A stretch of DNA of 64,000 bases from NCBI RefSeq assembly GCF_022014495.1, contig NZ_JAKLSQ010000034.1, positions 8,195 to 72,194 of the forward strand, read 5' to 3'. The DNA is from Sandaracinobacteroides sayramensis. GTDB taxonomy: Bacteria; Pseudomonadota; Alphaproteobacteria; Sphingomonadales; Sphingomonadaceae. Of the stretch, positions 8,777 to 17,354 are shown one piece after another; position 1 is the stretch's first letter, and each line of letters opens with the position of its first letter. The position numbers were made by a program, and so were the translations under genes. Under the pieces are notes generated by a model. That model saw only the letters and a program-made list of their open reading frames with translations. It was not told the origin of the DNA and did no database searches.

Positions 8777-9517
8777 TCATGCCCAGGCCGTGGCGCTGGC
8801 GAAAAGCCAGAGCGGGAAGGCGGCCGCGGCCAGGCAGGCGCCGAAGGGAATGCGCCCGCCGGCCGGCAGCGGCCGGCCGCGCAGATGCAGCCCCAGCGCC
8901 ATCCCGAGGCCCAGAAGCGCGGCCAGCAGCATGAGCGGGCCGAGGAGCAGAGGCCCGAGCCAGGCGCCGAGCGCCGCCATCAGCTTCACATCGCCCAGCC
9001 CCATGCCGTCCCGCCCGCGCAGCGCCCGGTAGCCGAGCGCCAGCAGCAGCAGCGCCCCGCCGCCGATCGCCGCGCCCAGCAGCCGGTCGGTGAAATCCCC
9101 GGCGCCGAGCCAGAGGCCGAGCGCCAGCAAGGGCAGGGTGATGCGGTCGGGCAGCCATTGATGTTCCGCGTCGAGCGCGAGGAGGGCGAGCAGCGCCCAG
9201 CCGAGCAGCGCGCCCGAAAGCCCGACCGTGCCTGGAGACGCCAGCATCGCCAGCGCGCCGATCAGCGCGGCGGCCAGTTCGAGGAGGCTGTGGCGCCGGT
9301 CGATCGCGGCGCCGCAGGCGCGGCAGCGGCCGCGCGAGACGAGGGCGGAGACGAGCGGCACCAGTTCCAGCGGGCCGAGCGGCTTGCCGCAAGAGTCGCA
9401 GCGGGAGCGGCCGCCCAGCCCCTCCCCGCGCGGCCAGCGCACGACCAGAGTGGCGAGGAACGACCCCGCGACAAGGCCCAGAAGGGCACCCAGAATCGGC
9501 CACAGCAGGGTTTCCAC
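8777..9517 (-). CDS. gspO: Prepilin peptidase (GspO/PilD)
   Basis: Bifunctional aspartyl peptidase and N-methyltransferase that cleaves the leaders of GspG, I, J and K. It shows the zinc motif CDSCGKPL...CRACG, the first catalytic Asp in ALDAEHQWLPDRITLPL and the second in GMGLGDVKLMAALG, with about seven or eight membrane helices. I chose the GTG at 9517 (246 aa, VETLLWPILGALLG) because the alternative at 9610 would start inside a dispersed intergenic repeat. No strong ribosome-binding site is visible, so the start is uncertain. Confidence 0.9.
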   Translation of the reverse strand: METLLWPILGALLGLVAGSFLATLVVRWPRGEGLGGRSRCDSCGKPLGPLELVPLVSALVSRGRCRACGAAIDRRHSLLELAAALIGALAMLASPGTVGLSGALLGWALLALLALDAEHQWLPDRITLPLLALGLWLGAGDFTDRLLGAAIGGGALLLLALGYRALRGRDGMGLGDVKLMAALGAWLGPLLLGPLMLLAALLGLGMALGLHLRGRPLPAGGRIPFGACLAAAAFPLWLFASATAWA

Positions 9518-9605
9518 GCGAAGCTGCGTCCCACGAGTCCGGCGGAAAAGTAAAGCCGGTGGGCTGGTTGGCGGTGTGTTGGCTTGAATCTGACCCGGCG
9601 CACCC

Positions 9606-9632
9606 GTCACCCCGGGTCAAGCCCGGGGTGAC
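9606..9632. repeat. Dispersed hairpin repeat, copy 1
   Basis: Twenty-seven bases forming an 11-bp stem (GTCACCCCGGG pairing with CCCGGGGTGAC) around the loop TCAAG. The same unit recurs at 20017-20042, 25536-25561, 48771-48797, 51130-51156 and, inverted, at 59783-59809. All copies are intergenic. This copy sits in the 312-base gap between the prepilin peptidase gene and the peroxidase operon. Confidence 0.9.
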
Positions 9633-9718
9633 GGAGGTGGGGAGTAAGGCGACAGGGTTGGTGAAACCGATCGGCACTGCTTCGAACCGACCCGTTTCCG
9701 GTGGGCCGGGCTGCTTGC

Positions 9719-9829
9719 CTAATCGTTAATTTGGTTCAATATGGATTGGTTAACGCCTTATCATGGACGCGGTTTCGGGCATTCAGGGCGCCTGAACCGC
9801 AGATCCCGGGCAGACGAAGGGGGCATCCG
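9719..9829 (+). promoter_or_regulatory. AT-rich leader, probable promoter region of the peroxidase/P450 operon
   Basis: This stretch is clearly AT-richer than its surroundings. It contains TTGGTTCAATATGG, TTAACGCC and a TATCAT hexamer at 9759-9764 that could serve as a -10 element, although no -35 at good spacing is convincing. A purine-rich GAAGGGGG at 9816-9823 is the likely ribosome-binding site for the ATG at 9830. The promoter call is an inference from composition and position. Confidence 0.35.
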
Positions 9830-10480
9830 ATGTCGAACGTGGCCGGCAAGGCCTATGCGATGAATGTGCTGACGCCGATGCGGCCGCGACGCACCTTCAT
9901 CAACCATTTCCTCTTCTACGCCGCCCGCGCCCTGCCGGAGCGGCTGATGGGGCTGCTGGGCCTTTCCATCATCCACTTCGCCCGCTGGGTGATCGTCCGC
10001 CGCGACGCATGGCCGGATTTCGGCCAGCCCAAGGAGGAACTGCTGAACGACTACACGCTGTTCGTCAGCAACTTCAACGGCACCTGGGACCAGTATATCG
10101 ACGCCTTCGCCGACGGGCTGCCGAGCGGGCTCGACCTCTTCTGGTATTCGGCGACGCGCTATCCGAAGTCGATCCCGATCTCTGCGTTCAAGGCCTATAT
10201 CCGCGCGAACCAGATCGACACCTCCTATTACTACAACGCCACGCCGGGGGCGGCGCAGCGGGACGTGAAGGCGGCCTTGCGCGTGCGTTCCGCGCTGCTG
10301 AGGTTGCAGGCGGCGCATGCGAAGGGGCCTGACGCCTTCGCCGCGGCCTGGCTGGAGGAGCTTTGCACGGTGCAGAACGACCTCGGCTCGCCGGGGTTCG
10401 CGCCGGTCGCCTCCAACGACACGGCGCGGGCGGATGCGCACCGGCAGCCGCTGGTGAAGAAGCGCTGGGGAACCGCCTGA
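9830..10480 (+). CDS. Unknown protein A of the peroxidase/P450 operon
   Basis: A protein of 216 aa that I do not recognise. It starts at the ATG at 9830 after GAAGGGGG. An amphipathic or hydrophobic segment lies at about residues 25-55 (LPERLMGLLGLSIIHFARWV). The core strand YTLFVSNFNGTWDQYIDAF followed by helices is reminiscent of the ferredoxin-like (dimeric alpha/beta barrel) fold used by Dyp peroxidases. The segment FKAYIRANQIDTSYYYNATPG resembles FAAYVKRGQLDTTMSFNDYWPG in the next protein, so the two are probably distant paralogues. Its stop overlaps the next start (TGATG). Fold and role are inference. Confidence 0.8.
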   Translation: MSNVAGKAYAMNVLTPMRPRRTFINHFLFYAARALPERLMGLLGLSIIHFARWVIVRRDAWPDFGQPKEELLNDYTLFVSNFNGTWDQYIDAFADGLPSGLDLFWYSATRYPKSIPISAFKAYIRANQIDTSYYYNATPGAAQRDVKAALRVRSALLRLQAAHAKGPDAFAAAWLEELCTVQNDLGSPGFAPVASNDTARADAHRQPLVKKRWGTA

Positions 10481-11478
10481 TGCCGACCATCGACGGAGGG
10501 CATATTTTCCTGACCGTGCTGGCGCCGGTGAAGCTGGGCGAAGTGCTGCACCCGGACGGGCAGATCACCACCCACAGCCACATGCTGCGCGAGGAGCTTT
10601 CCAACCTGCCCACCGCCGAGCAGAGCCCGGTGAGCGTGGGCAACGGGCTTTCCAGCCCCTTCGCCCGCTGCCGGCGCACGCATTTCCTGCGGCTGCTGGT
10701 GGTCGACCAGCCGATGTTCAACGGCAAGGACGGCTCCGACCCGCTGGCCGATGCGCTCACCCGCAAGAGCCGGCTGACGCACCAGCCCTTCGACGTGCTG
10801 TCGCGCCCCTGGCTGGTGCTGGCGGCCGACATCGACCGGCGGCCGGACGAGCCCGACGAGGGGGTGGCGAGCTGGGCCGAGGACATGTGGGGGCATAGCG
10901 AAGCGGAGATGCGGGCGATCTTCGGCCATTGCCATGGCTTCGATGCGGTGGATTCGGCCGCCGGGTTCGCCGCCTATGTGAAGCGCGGCCAGCTCGACAC
11001 CACCATGAGCTTCAACGACTATTGGCCGGGGCGGCCGCCGCTGAAGGGCGAGACGCTGGGCGGGCTGGCGAAGCGGCTGGCGCTGGTGGCGCTGGGCGCG
11101 ACCGGGCTTTTGTGGCTGCTGCTGCGGCCGGAGAGCCTCTGGTGGCTGCCGGCCTATCTGCTGCTGGGGGTGGTGGCGGGTGTTGGCCTGTCGGCGTGGC
11201 TGCTGTGGAGCAGGGGGAAGAAGCCCTATCCGGCGGCGCCGGGCAGCGATTTGCCGGGCGTGCTGAAATCCCTGCATGTGCAGCAGCGCTTCGCCCTGTT
11301 CGCCGAGCGGGTGCAGGGCTTCGACAAGGCCGACCTTCACGCCGCCTTCGGGCATTTCCTGGAGGATGTGCGGCCGGACGACCTGCAAAGCCCGACGCAG
11401 GCGCCGGGCGTGATCCGGTCGGACGGGGTCGATCTGGTGGAACATAAGGCCGTCGGGGCGAAAAGGGTGGTGTTGTGA
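10480..11478 (+). CDS. Unknown membrane-anchored protein B of the peroxidase/P450 operon
   Basis: A protein of 332 aa, not recognised. The N-terminal half (IFLTVLAPVKLGEVLHPDG, THFLRLLVVDQPMFNGKDG, WLVLAADIDRRPDEP) has the strand-helix rhythm of ferredoxin-like domains and shares FxAYxxxxQxDT with protein A. Two membrane helices lie at about residues 203-220 and 226-247 (LLWLLLRPESLWWLPAYLLL). A C-terminal cytoplasmic or periplasmic domain follows (LHVQQRFALFAERVQGFDKADLHAAF). Its ATG overlaps the stop of protein A, and its end overlaps the peroxidase start by four bases (GTGA), so all three are translationally coupled. It may act as a membrane tether for the peroxidase; that is inference. 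Confidence 0.8.
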   Translation: MPTIDGGHIFLTVLAPVKLGEVLHPDGQITTHSHMLREELSNLPTAEQSPVSVGNGLSSPFARCRRTHFLRLLVVDQPMFNGKDGSDPLADALTRKSRLTHQPFDVLSRPWLVLAADIDRRPDEPDEGVASWAEDMWGHSEAEMRAIFGHCHGFDAVDSAAGFAAYVKRGQLDTTMSFNDYWPGRPPLKGETLGGLAKRLALVALGATGLLWLLLRPESLWWLPAYLLLGVVAGVGLSAWLLWSRGKKPYPAAPGSDLPGVLKSLHVQQRFALFAERVQGFDKADLHAAFGHFLEDVRPDDLQSPTQAPGVIRSDGVDLVEHKAVGAKRVVL

Positions 11479-13076
11479 ACGCGCCGCAAAAAGCGCCCAT
11501 CCGGGCGGAGCTGGAACTGGGGGACCTGCAGGGCGGGATCCTGTCGGCCTATGGCAAGCTGGGCTTCCCCAAGGGGCGGTTCCTGCTGTTCCACGCCGAC
11601 CAGAGCGCGGCCGGCCGCGCCTTCGTGGAGGCGTTGCGGCCGCTGGTGACGACGGCGCTGCGCTGGCCTTCCAGCAAGGGCATCCCCACCGGCAAGGTGG
11701 AAGTGCCCCGGCCGGACTGCACGCTGAACCTTGCCTTCACCTTCTGGGGGCTTTACGCGCTGGGGGTGCCGACCCGCACGCTTCGCGGCATGCCCGACGA
11801 ATTCGTGGACGGCATGCTGTCGCGCGCGCCGATGCTGGGCGACGACGTGCTGGACAACACCCCCTCCCACTGGGACCCGGTGTGGCAGGAAAGCGAGGAT
11901 AAACCCCACATATTGGTGATGCTGAACTGCCGGGTGGACGAGTTCGGCAACGCCCTGCCGGCGCTGGAGGCATTGACGGCGACCGTGCTGGCCGCCGCCG
12001 AGGCGTCTGGCGGCAAGGTGAAGCTGCTGGCCGGCCATGCCGGGCCGGACCCGCGCTGGCAGGAGCTTTCGGCGCTGTTCGCCGATCTGCCCGACGGCCG
12101 CCGGCAGCCGCGGCCGACGGAGCATTTCGGTTTCGTCGACGCGATCGGCGATCCGGTGTTCGAAGGGCAGTATCCCGGCGACGAGGAGCAGAAGCGCTGC
12201 GTCGGGCAGGGCGCCGTCGACGGCGAGGGGAACTGGCGGCCGCTGGCGCCGGGCGAGTTCATCCTCGGCTGGCCGGACGAGGCGCAGGAGGTGGCGGGCG
12301 CCGCCATGCCGCTGGATTTCAGCCGCAACGGCAGTTTCTTCGCCTATCGCAAGCTGCACCAACATGTGGAAAGCTGGGACACCTGGATCGCCGAGCGGGC
12401 GAAGGGGCTGGCCGCCACCTGGAAGATCGACGATCCGGCGGACGCCGAGGCGACGCTGAAGGCGAAGATGGCGGGGCGCTGGCCGGACGGGGTGCCGCTC
12501 TCGCGGGCGCCGACGGCCGCCGAGTGGAGGCAGTTCAACCTCGATCTGAAGCCGGGTTCGGCGGAGTGGCTGGCGGCCGTCACCCATTTCGATTTCTGCG
12601 AGGATGTGTCGGGCAGCGTCTGCCCCGTCACCTCGCACATCCGGCGGATGAACACGCGCGACATGCTGGACCCCTTGTGGGACCAGCCGAAGAAGGCGCG
12701 GATGGGATCGGCGCTGAACAACCGGCGGCGGATATTGCGGCGCGGGCTGCCCTATGGCCATCGCGGGGCGGAAGGCGGCGATCATGGGATCGTGATGCTG
12801 GCGCATTGCGCCAGCCTGTTCCGCCAGTTCGAGTTCGTGCAGCAGCAATGGGCGAATTACGGGCTGGACTTCAACGCCGGCAACGACAGCTGCCCGATCG
12901 TCGGCACCCATGGGCCGGGCGCGCGCTTCGTGATCGCCTCGCCGGACAGGAAGACGCCGCCCTTCATCGCGTCGGGCATTCCGCAGTTCGTTTCCACGCG
13001 CGGCGGAGACTATTTCTTCGCGCCTTCGATGACGGCCTTGCGGATGATCGGCCAGGGCGTGACGGATCCGACATGA
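11475..13076 (+). CDS. Dyp-type haem peroxidase
   Basis: Haem peroxidase of the dye-decolorising family (533 aa). The Asp motif appears as FGFVDAIGDP with Asp at about 222; the usual GxxDG reads GFVDA, so the second Gly is replaced by Ala. The proximal haem ligand is probably His388 in SHIRRMNTRD, and the distal Arg lies in NNRRRILRRGLPYG at about 420. There is no signal peptide or Tat motif, so it should be cytoplasmic, unlike EfeB. The GTG start at 11475 overlaps the upstream stop. The natural substrate cannot be read from the sequence; the adjacent P450 suggests shared use of a peroxide or oxidised lipid. Confidence 0.93.
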   Translation: MNAPQKAPIRAELELGDLQGGILSAYGKLGFPKGRFLLFHADQSAAGRAFVEALRPLVTTALRWPSSKGIPTGKVEVPRPDCTLNLAFTFWGLYALGVPTRTLRGMPDEFVDGMLSRAPMLGDDVLDNTPSHWDPVWQESEDKPHILVMLNCRVDEFGNALPALEALTATVLAAAEASGGKVKLLAGHAGPDPRWQELSALFADLPDGRRQPRPTEHFGFVDAIGDPVFEGQYPGDEEQKRCVGQGAVDGEGNWRPLAPGEFILGWPDEAQEVAGAAMPLDFSRNGSFFAYRKLHQHVESWDTWIAERAKGLAATWKIDDPADAEATLKAKMAGRWPDGVPLSRAPTAAEWRQFNLDLKPGSAEWLAAVTHFDFCEDVSGSVCPVTSHIRRMNTRDMLDPLWDQPKKARMGSALNNRRRILRRGLPYGHRGAEGGDHGIVMLAHCASLFRQFEFVQQQWANYGLDFNAGNDSCPIVGTHGPGARFVIASPDRKTPPFIASGIPQFVSTRGGDYFFAPSMTALRMIGQGVTDPT

Positions 13077-13104
13077 GGGGGCCCGACATGAGGAGCTGCG
13101 CGAA

Positions 13105-14367
13105 ATGAGTGCAATCCGCCGGTTCATGGCCGCGATCGATGGCGTTTCCGGGCTGGGCGCCGCCTTTCTGAAGGCGAAGGGCGGTTTCAAGGCGCGGCTG
13201 GCCGCCGTGCTGGGGGCGGCCGCCGGGCAGCGCAACGCCTTTGCCGTGCTGCGCTTCGCGCAGCCGCGGCTGGGGCTCGGCGTCAACCTGGTGAAGCCCT
13301 ATCCGGCGGCGCGCAGCCTGCTGCTGACGACCGCCGCCGATTTCCGCGAGGTGATCGCGCGGCAGGCGGATTTCGAAGTGGTCTATGGCCCGCGCATGCG
13401 CAAGCTGACGGGCGGGCGCGACTTCTTCCTGGGGTTGCAGGACGGGCCGCACTATCGGCGCGACACCGCCGCCATGCGCGCCATCGTGCAGCCGGATGAT
13501 CTGGAGCCGGTGCTGGCGATGGCGCGGGCGGAAGCGGCCGCCGCGCTGCAGGGGGAGGAGGTGGACCTGCCGCCGATGCTGTCCGCGCGCATCCCGGCGC
13601 GGATGGTGCAGGACTATTTCGGCGTGGCGATGGAAAGGGAGCAGCTGATCGCCGACGCGACCCTGCTGTTCCATTATCTCTTCTCCGACCTCGGGGCCGA
13701 CCCGAAGGTCGAGGCGGAGGCGATGGCCGCCAAAGACCGGGTGAACGCCGCCATCGACGCCAGCGTGGCGACCGCCGGGCCGGAGACGCTGCTGGGCCGC
13801 GCGGTGGCGGCCGGGCAGGCGGGCGAGGCGGCTTTCGATGCGGATGGCGTGCGCGCCAACATCATCGGCATCCTGATCGGCGCCATCCCGACTCTCAGCA
13901 AGGCGGCCTGTTTCGCCATCGACGAATTGCTGCGCCGGCCGGCGGAGCTGGCGAAAGTCCGCGCTCTGGCGGCGGCCGGCGACGAGGCCGGGGTGGCCGG
14001 CTATCTGTGGGAAGCGCTGCGCTTCAACCCCATCAGCCCCATCCTCTATCGCCGCACGCCGGCCGACGTGCGGCTGGGGGGCGACGATGTGCTGGCCGGC
14101 ACCATGGTTCTCGCCTCCAACCTGTCGGCGATGTTCGACGAGCAGGCGGTGCCGAACCCCAACGCCTTCCGCGCGCCGCGCCCGTGGGAGACCTATGCGC
14201 TCTGGGGCGAGGGGCTGCATCTGTGCTGGGGGGACAGGATCAACCAGGCGATCCTGCCGGCGATGCTGACGCCGCTGCTGGCGAAGCCGGGCCTGCGCGC
14301 GCTGGCGCCGCCCGATGGCGAGGGCACGCCTTTTCCGCGCCATTACCGGCTGCGGTTCGAGGCCTGA
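13105..14367 (+). CDS. Atypical cytochrome P450
   Basis: P450 of 420 aa. The K-helix ExxR is E303-A-L-R306 (LWEALRFNP) and the haem-Cys motif is WGEGLHLCWG with Cys374. Two departures stand out: the conserved Phe seven residues before the Cys is Trp, and the I-helix reads GAIPT (259-263), with Pro where the usual acidic residue precedes Thr. Both are more typical of P450s that rearrange or use peroxides than of classical monooxygenases. No ferredoxin or reductase gene is next to it. It follows the Dyp peroxidase by 28 bases with an AGGAG at 13090-13094, so it is very likely co-transcribed. Confidence 0.9.
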   Translation: MSAIRRFMAAIDGVSGLGAAFLKAKGGFKARLAAVLGAAAGQRNAFAVLRFAQPRLGLGVNLVKPYPAARSLLLTTAADFREVIARQADFEVVYGPRMRKLTGGRDFFLGLQDGPHYRRDTAAMRAIVQPDDLEPVLAMARAEAAAALQGEEVDLPPMLSARIPARMVQDYFGVAMEREQLIADATLLFHYLFSDLGADPKVEAEAMAAKDRVNAAIDASVATAGPETLLGRAVAAGQAGEAAFDADGVRANIIGILIGAIPTLSKAACFAIDELLRRPAELAKVRALAAAGDEAGVAGYLWEALRFNPISPILYRRTPADVRLGGDDVLAGTMVLASNLSAMFDEQAVPNPNAFRAPRPWETYALWGEGLHLCWGDRINQAILPAMLTPLLAKPGLRALAPPDGEGTPFPRHYRLRFEA

Positions 14368-14525
14368 CCCGGCGTCGCTCTCGGCTGGATTGCCGCCTGT
14401 TGCTTCGCCGCAACATGGCGTAGGATTGATGCCGCCTTTCTTGAAACTGCAATGAAATTGCCTCTCGTTGGAAACATGGAATCGCCAACGGGCCTGCAAC
14501 TTCACTCGGTTCAGGAACCCCCCAT

Positions 14526-17354
14526 ATGCGTCGCTTCCATGCCTCCGCTGCCCGGACGGCCGTCCTTCTCCTCGCCACCACCGCGCTGGGCCAGGCGGCC
14601 CTCGCCAGCACGCTGACGGGCACCATCGCCGATTCGACCGGCGTGCGCCCGCTGCAAGGGGCGGAAGTGCGAATCCCCTCGCTCGGCCGGGTGACCAGCG
14701 CCGACGCGGCCGGCCGCTTCCGCTTCACCGACCTTCCGGCCGGCACGCATGAAGTGGTGGCGACCTTCGCCGGCGCCGGGCAGGAGACCCAGTCGGTGAC
14801 GATCGCCGAGCAGGGCACGGTGCAGATCAATTTCGTTCTGGCGCCGGAAGGCACCGACATCGAGACCATCCTGGTGATCGGCCAGCAGGCGAACATGCTG
14901 TCGGCGATCAGCCGCCAGCGCGCCGCCGACACGGTGGTGACGGTGCTGACCCGCGACGCCATCGGCCAGTTCCCTGACCAGAATGTGGCGGAATCGCTGC
15001 GCCGCGCGCCGGGCATCAACGTGCTGAACGACCAGGGCGAAGGCCGCTTCGTGGCCGTTCGCGGCCTCGACCCCGAACTGAACTCCACCTCGATCAACGG
15101 CGCCCGCGTGCCGGCGACCGGCGGCGACGAGCGCACCGTGGCGCTGGACGTGATCCCCTCCGAGCTGGTCGAATCGATCGAGATCAAGAAGTCGCTGACG
15201 CCGGACATGGACGGCGACACCATCGGCGGCTCGATCGAGATCCACACCACCTCCGCCTTCGACCGGGAGAAGAGCTTCGTCGGGGTGAACGTCGAGGGCG
15301 GTTACAACAAGCTTTCCGAGGAATGGTCGCCGAAGATCGGCGTCGATTTCTCCACCCGGCTGACCGAGGATTTCGGCGTGTCGGGCGGCTTCTCGTGGAA
15401 CCGGCGGAAATTCTCCACCGACAATGTCGAAGTCGGCGACTGGGTAGCCGGCGAGGATGGCGGTCCCGACTATGCCGAGACCATCGAATATCGCGACTAT
15501 GACGTGAAGCGCGTGCGCTGGGGCGGCAACCTCAGCCTCGACTGGCGCCCGGCCGACTCCACCACGCTCTACCTGCGCGGCCTCTATTCGAAGTTCGACG
15601 ACACCGAGCTTCGCACCCGGCTGGTGTTCAAGCCGAACGAGCCGCCGGCCTCCGGCGACGAGAACGGCTTCGCCTTCGATTCCGCCGATGGCCGCATCGA
15701 AGTGCGCCGCGACCTGAAGGACCGCCGTGAATGGCAGACCACCACCTCGATCGTCGGCGGCGGCCGCACCGAGGTGAATGAATGGACTCTGGACTATATG
15801 GCCAGCTGGTCGCGCGCCGAGCAGAAGGAGGACGGCTCGATCGACCCTGTCCGCTTCCGCCAGCGCTTCCAGGGGGATGGCAAGCTGGGCGTCGACTTCG
15901 ACTTCTCCGACTGGCAGCGTCCGGGGTTCAGCATCACCCAGGGCGGCGCGGATTTCGTCGATCCGTCGAAATATGAATTCTCGCTGATGGAATATACCAC
16001 CAAGGAAGACGCGGTGGACAAGGAATGGGCGTTCAAGACCGATATCGCCCGCAACTTCGCGCTGGCCAACGGCGACTTCGAAGTGAAGTGGGGCGGCAAG
16101 GCCCGCCTGCGGCACAAGCGCCAATCCTTCCAATATGATGTCTACGACGGTTTCGATGGCGACTTCTACCTGTCGGACGTGGCGGGCACCCCGACCTACG
16201 GCCTCGCCAACATCGCCCCGGTGCCGGATCTGCAGAAGGTCCGCGACTGGGTGAAGAGCAATCGCGGATCGTTCGAGCTGAACCAGCTCGACACCGATCT
16301 GGCTTCCAACGCCGAGAATTACGACGCGAAGGAAGATGTGTTCGCCACCTATCTGCAAGGGCGTTTCCAGAACGATAGCCTGCGCATCGTCGGCGGCGTC
16401 CGCATGGAGCACACCAGCGTGAACATGCGCGGCAACCGCATCGATCTCGTGGAGGAAGGCGGTATCTGGAACGGCGAGGAACTGGATGAGGACACGCTGT
16501 TCATCACGCCGATGCAGCTTCGCAACAGCTACACCGACTGGCTGCCCAGCCTGAACCTGCGGGCCGACCTGTCGTCCAGCATCGTCGCGCGCGCCGGCTT
16601 CTACCGCTCTCTGGCGCGGCCGAAGTTCAGCGACATGGCGCCGATGTTCTCGGTGGAGGAGAATGACGAGGGCGAGCGCGAAGGCAGCTTCGGCAACCCG
16701 GATCTGAAGCCCTATCGGGCCTGGAACGGCGACGCGACCATCGAATATTATTTCGCCCCCAAGGCCGTGGTGCAGGCCGGCTTCTTCTGGAAATCGATCA
16801 ACGATTTCATCGTGGACGCCCAGTTCGAGAACGGCAGCTTCGCCGGCATCCCCTTCACCCAGGCCACCATTCCGATCAACGGCGACAGCGCCCGCGTTCT
16901 GGGTGTGGAAGCCAGCTACTCGCAGGCCTTCACCATGCTGCCGGCGCCGTTCGACGGCCTGCTGCTGAACCTGAACTACACCTACACCGACGCGAAGGGC
17001 ACGCTGGACGACGGCCGCAAGATCCCGCTGCCCGCTTCTTCCAAGCACAATTTCAACGCGGTGCTCGGCTATGACAAGGGCATCCTCTCGTTCCGCGTGT
17101 CCGGCGCCTATCGCGACGGCTATCTGGACGAGCTGGGCGCCACCGCCGAGGAAGACCGCTATGTGCGGCCGCACTTCCAGGTCGACCTGTCGGCGAAGCT
17201 GCGGGTGACGGACAATTTCACCATCTTCGCGGACATGGTGAACCTCAACAACGCCAAATATGTCGCCTATCAGAAGGGGCCGTCGCAGCGCCGCCTGCTG
17301 CAGTATGAAGAGTATAAGTGGACGGCGAAGTTCGGTGTGAAGGCCAACTTCTGA
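14526..17354 (+). CDS. TonB-dependent receptor, organic phosphate (phytate) uptake unit
   Basis: Outer-membrane transporter of 942 aa. Signal peptide MRRFHASAARTAVLLLATTA, then a carboxypeptidase-regulatory-like domain (about 30-110, LTGTIADSTGVRPLQGAEV), a TonB-box-like ETILVIG near 117, a plug (FPDQNVAESLRRAPGINV, VAVRGLDPELNSTSINGARVP) and a large beta-barrel ending in an aromatic residue (KANF). It has the Caulobacter/Xanthomonas-type long receptor architecture. Its stop overlaps the start of a phosphatase gene, and a phytase follows, so I infer that the ligand is phytate or another organic phosphate. AGGAA precedes the ATG. Confidence 0.9.
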   Translation: MRRFHASAARTAVLLLATTALGQAALASTLTGTIADSTGVRPLQGAEVRIPSLGRVTSADAAGRFRFTDLPAGTHEVVATFAGAGQETQSVTIAEQGTVQINFVLAPEGTDIETILVIGQQANMLSAISRQRAADTVVTVLTRDAIGQFPDQNVAESLRRAPGINVLNDQGEGRFVAVRGLDPELNSTSINGARVPATGGDERTVALDVIPSELVESIEIKKSLTPDMDGDTIGGSIEIHTTSAFDREKSFVGVNVEGGYNKLSEEWSPKIGVDFSTRLTEDFGVSGGFSWNRRKFSTDNVEVGDWVAGEDGGPDYAETIEYRDYDVKRVRWGGNLSLDWRPADSTTLYLRGLYSKFDDTELRTRLVFKPNEPPASGDENGFAFDSADGRIEVRRDLKDRREWQTTTSIVGGGRTEVNEWTLDYMASWSRAEQKEDGSIDPVRFRQRFQGDGKLGVDFDFSDWQRPGFSITQGGADFVDPSKYEFSLMEYTTKEDAVDKEWAFKTDIARNFALANGDFEVKWGGKARLRHKRQSFQYDVYDGFDGDFYLSDVAGTPTYGLANIAPVPDLQKVRDWVKSNRGSFELNQLDTDLASNAENYDAKEDVFATYLQGRFQNDSLRIVGGVRMEHTSVNMRGNRIDLVEEGGIWNGEELDEDTLFITPMQLRNSYTDWLPSLNLRADLSSSIVARAGFYRSLARPKFSDMAPMFSVEENDEGEREGSFGNPDLKPYRAWNGDATIEYYFAPKAVVQAGFFWKSINDFIVDAQFENGSFAGIPFTQATIPINGDSARVLGVEASYSQAFTMLPAPFDGLLLNLNYTYTDAKGTLDDGRKIPLPASSKHNFNAVLGYDKGILSFRVSGAYRDGYLDELGATAEEDRYVRPHFQVDLSAKLRVTDNFTIFADMVNLNNAKYVAYQKGPSQRRLLQYEEYKWTAKFGVKANF

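Noticed and set aside
9726-9764. Two possible CtrA sites (TTAA-N7-TTAA) upstream of the peroxidase/P450 operon
   Set aside because: The second half-sites read CAAT and TCAT, so neither matches the consensus well.
14368-14525. A Pho box upstream of the phytate receptor
   Set aside because: No tandem CTGTCAT-like repeats are present in the 158-base gap.
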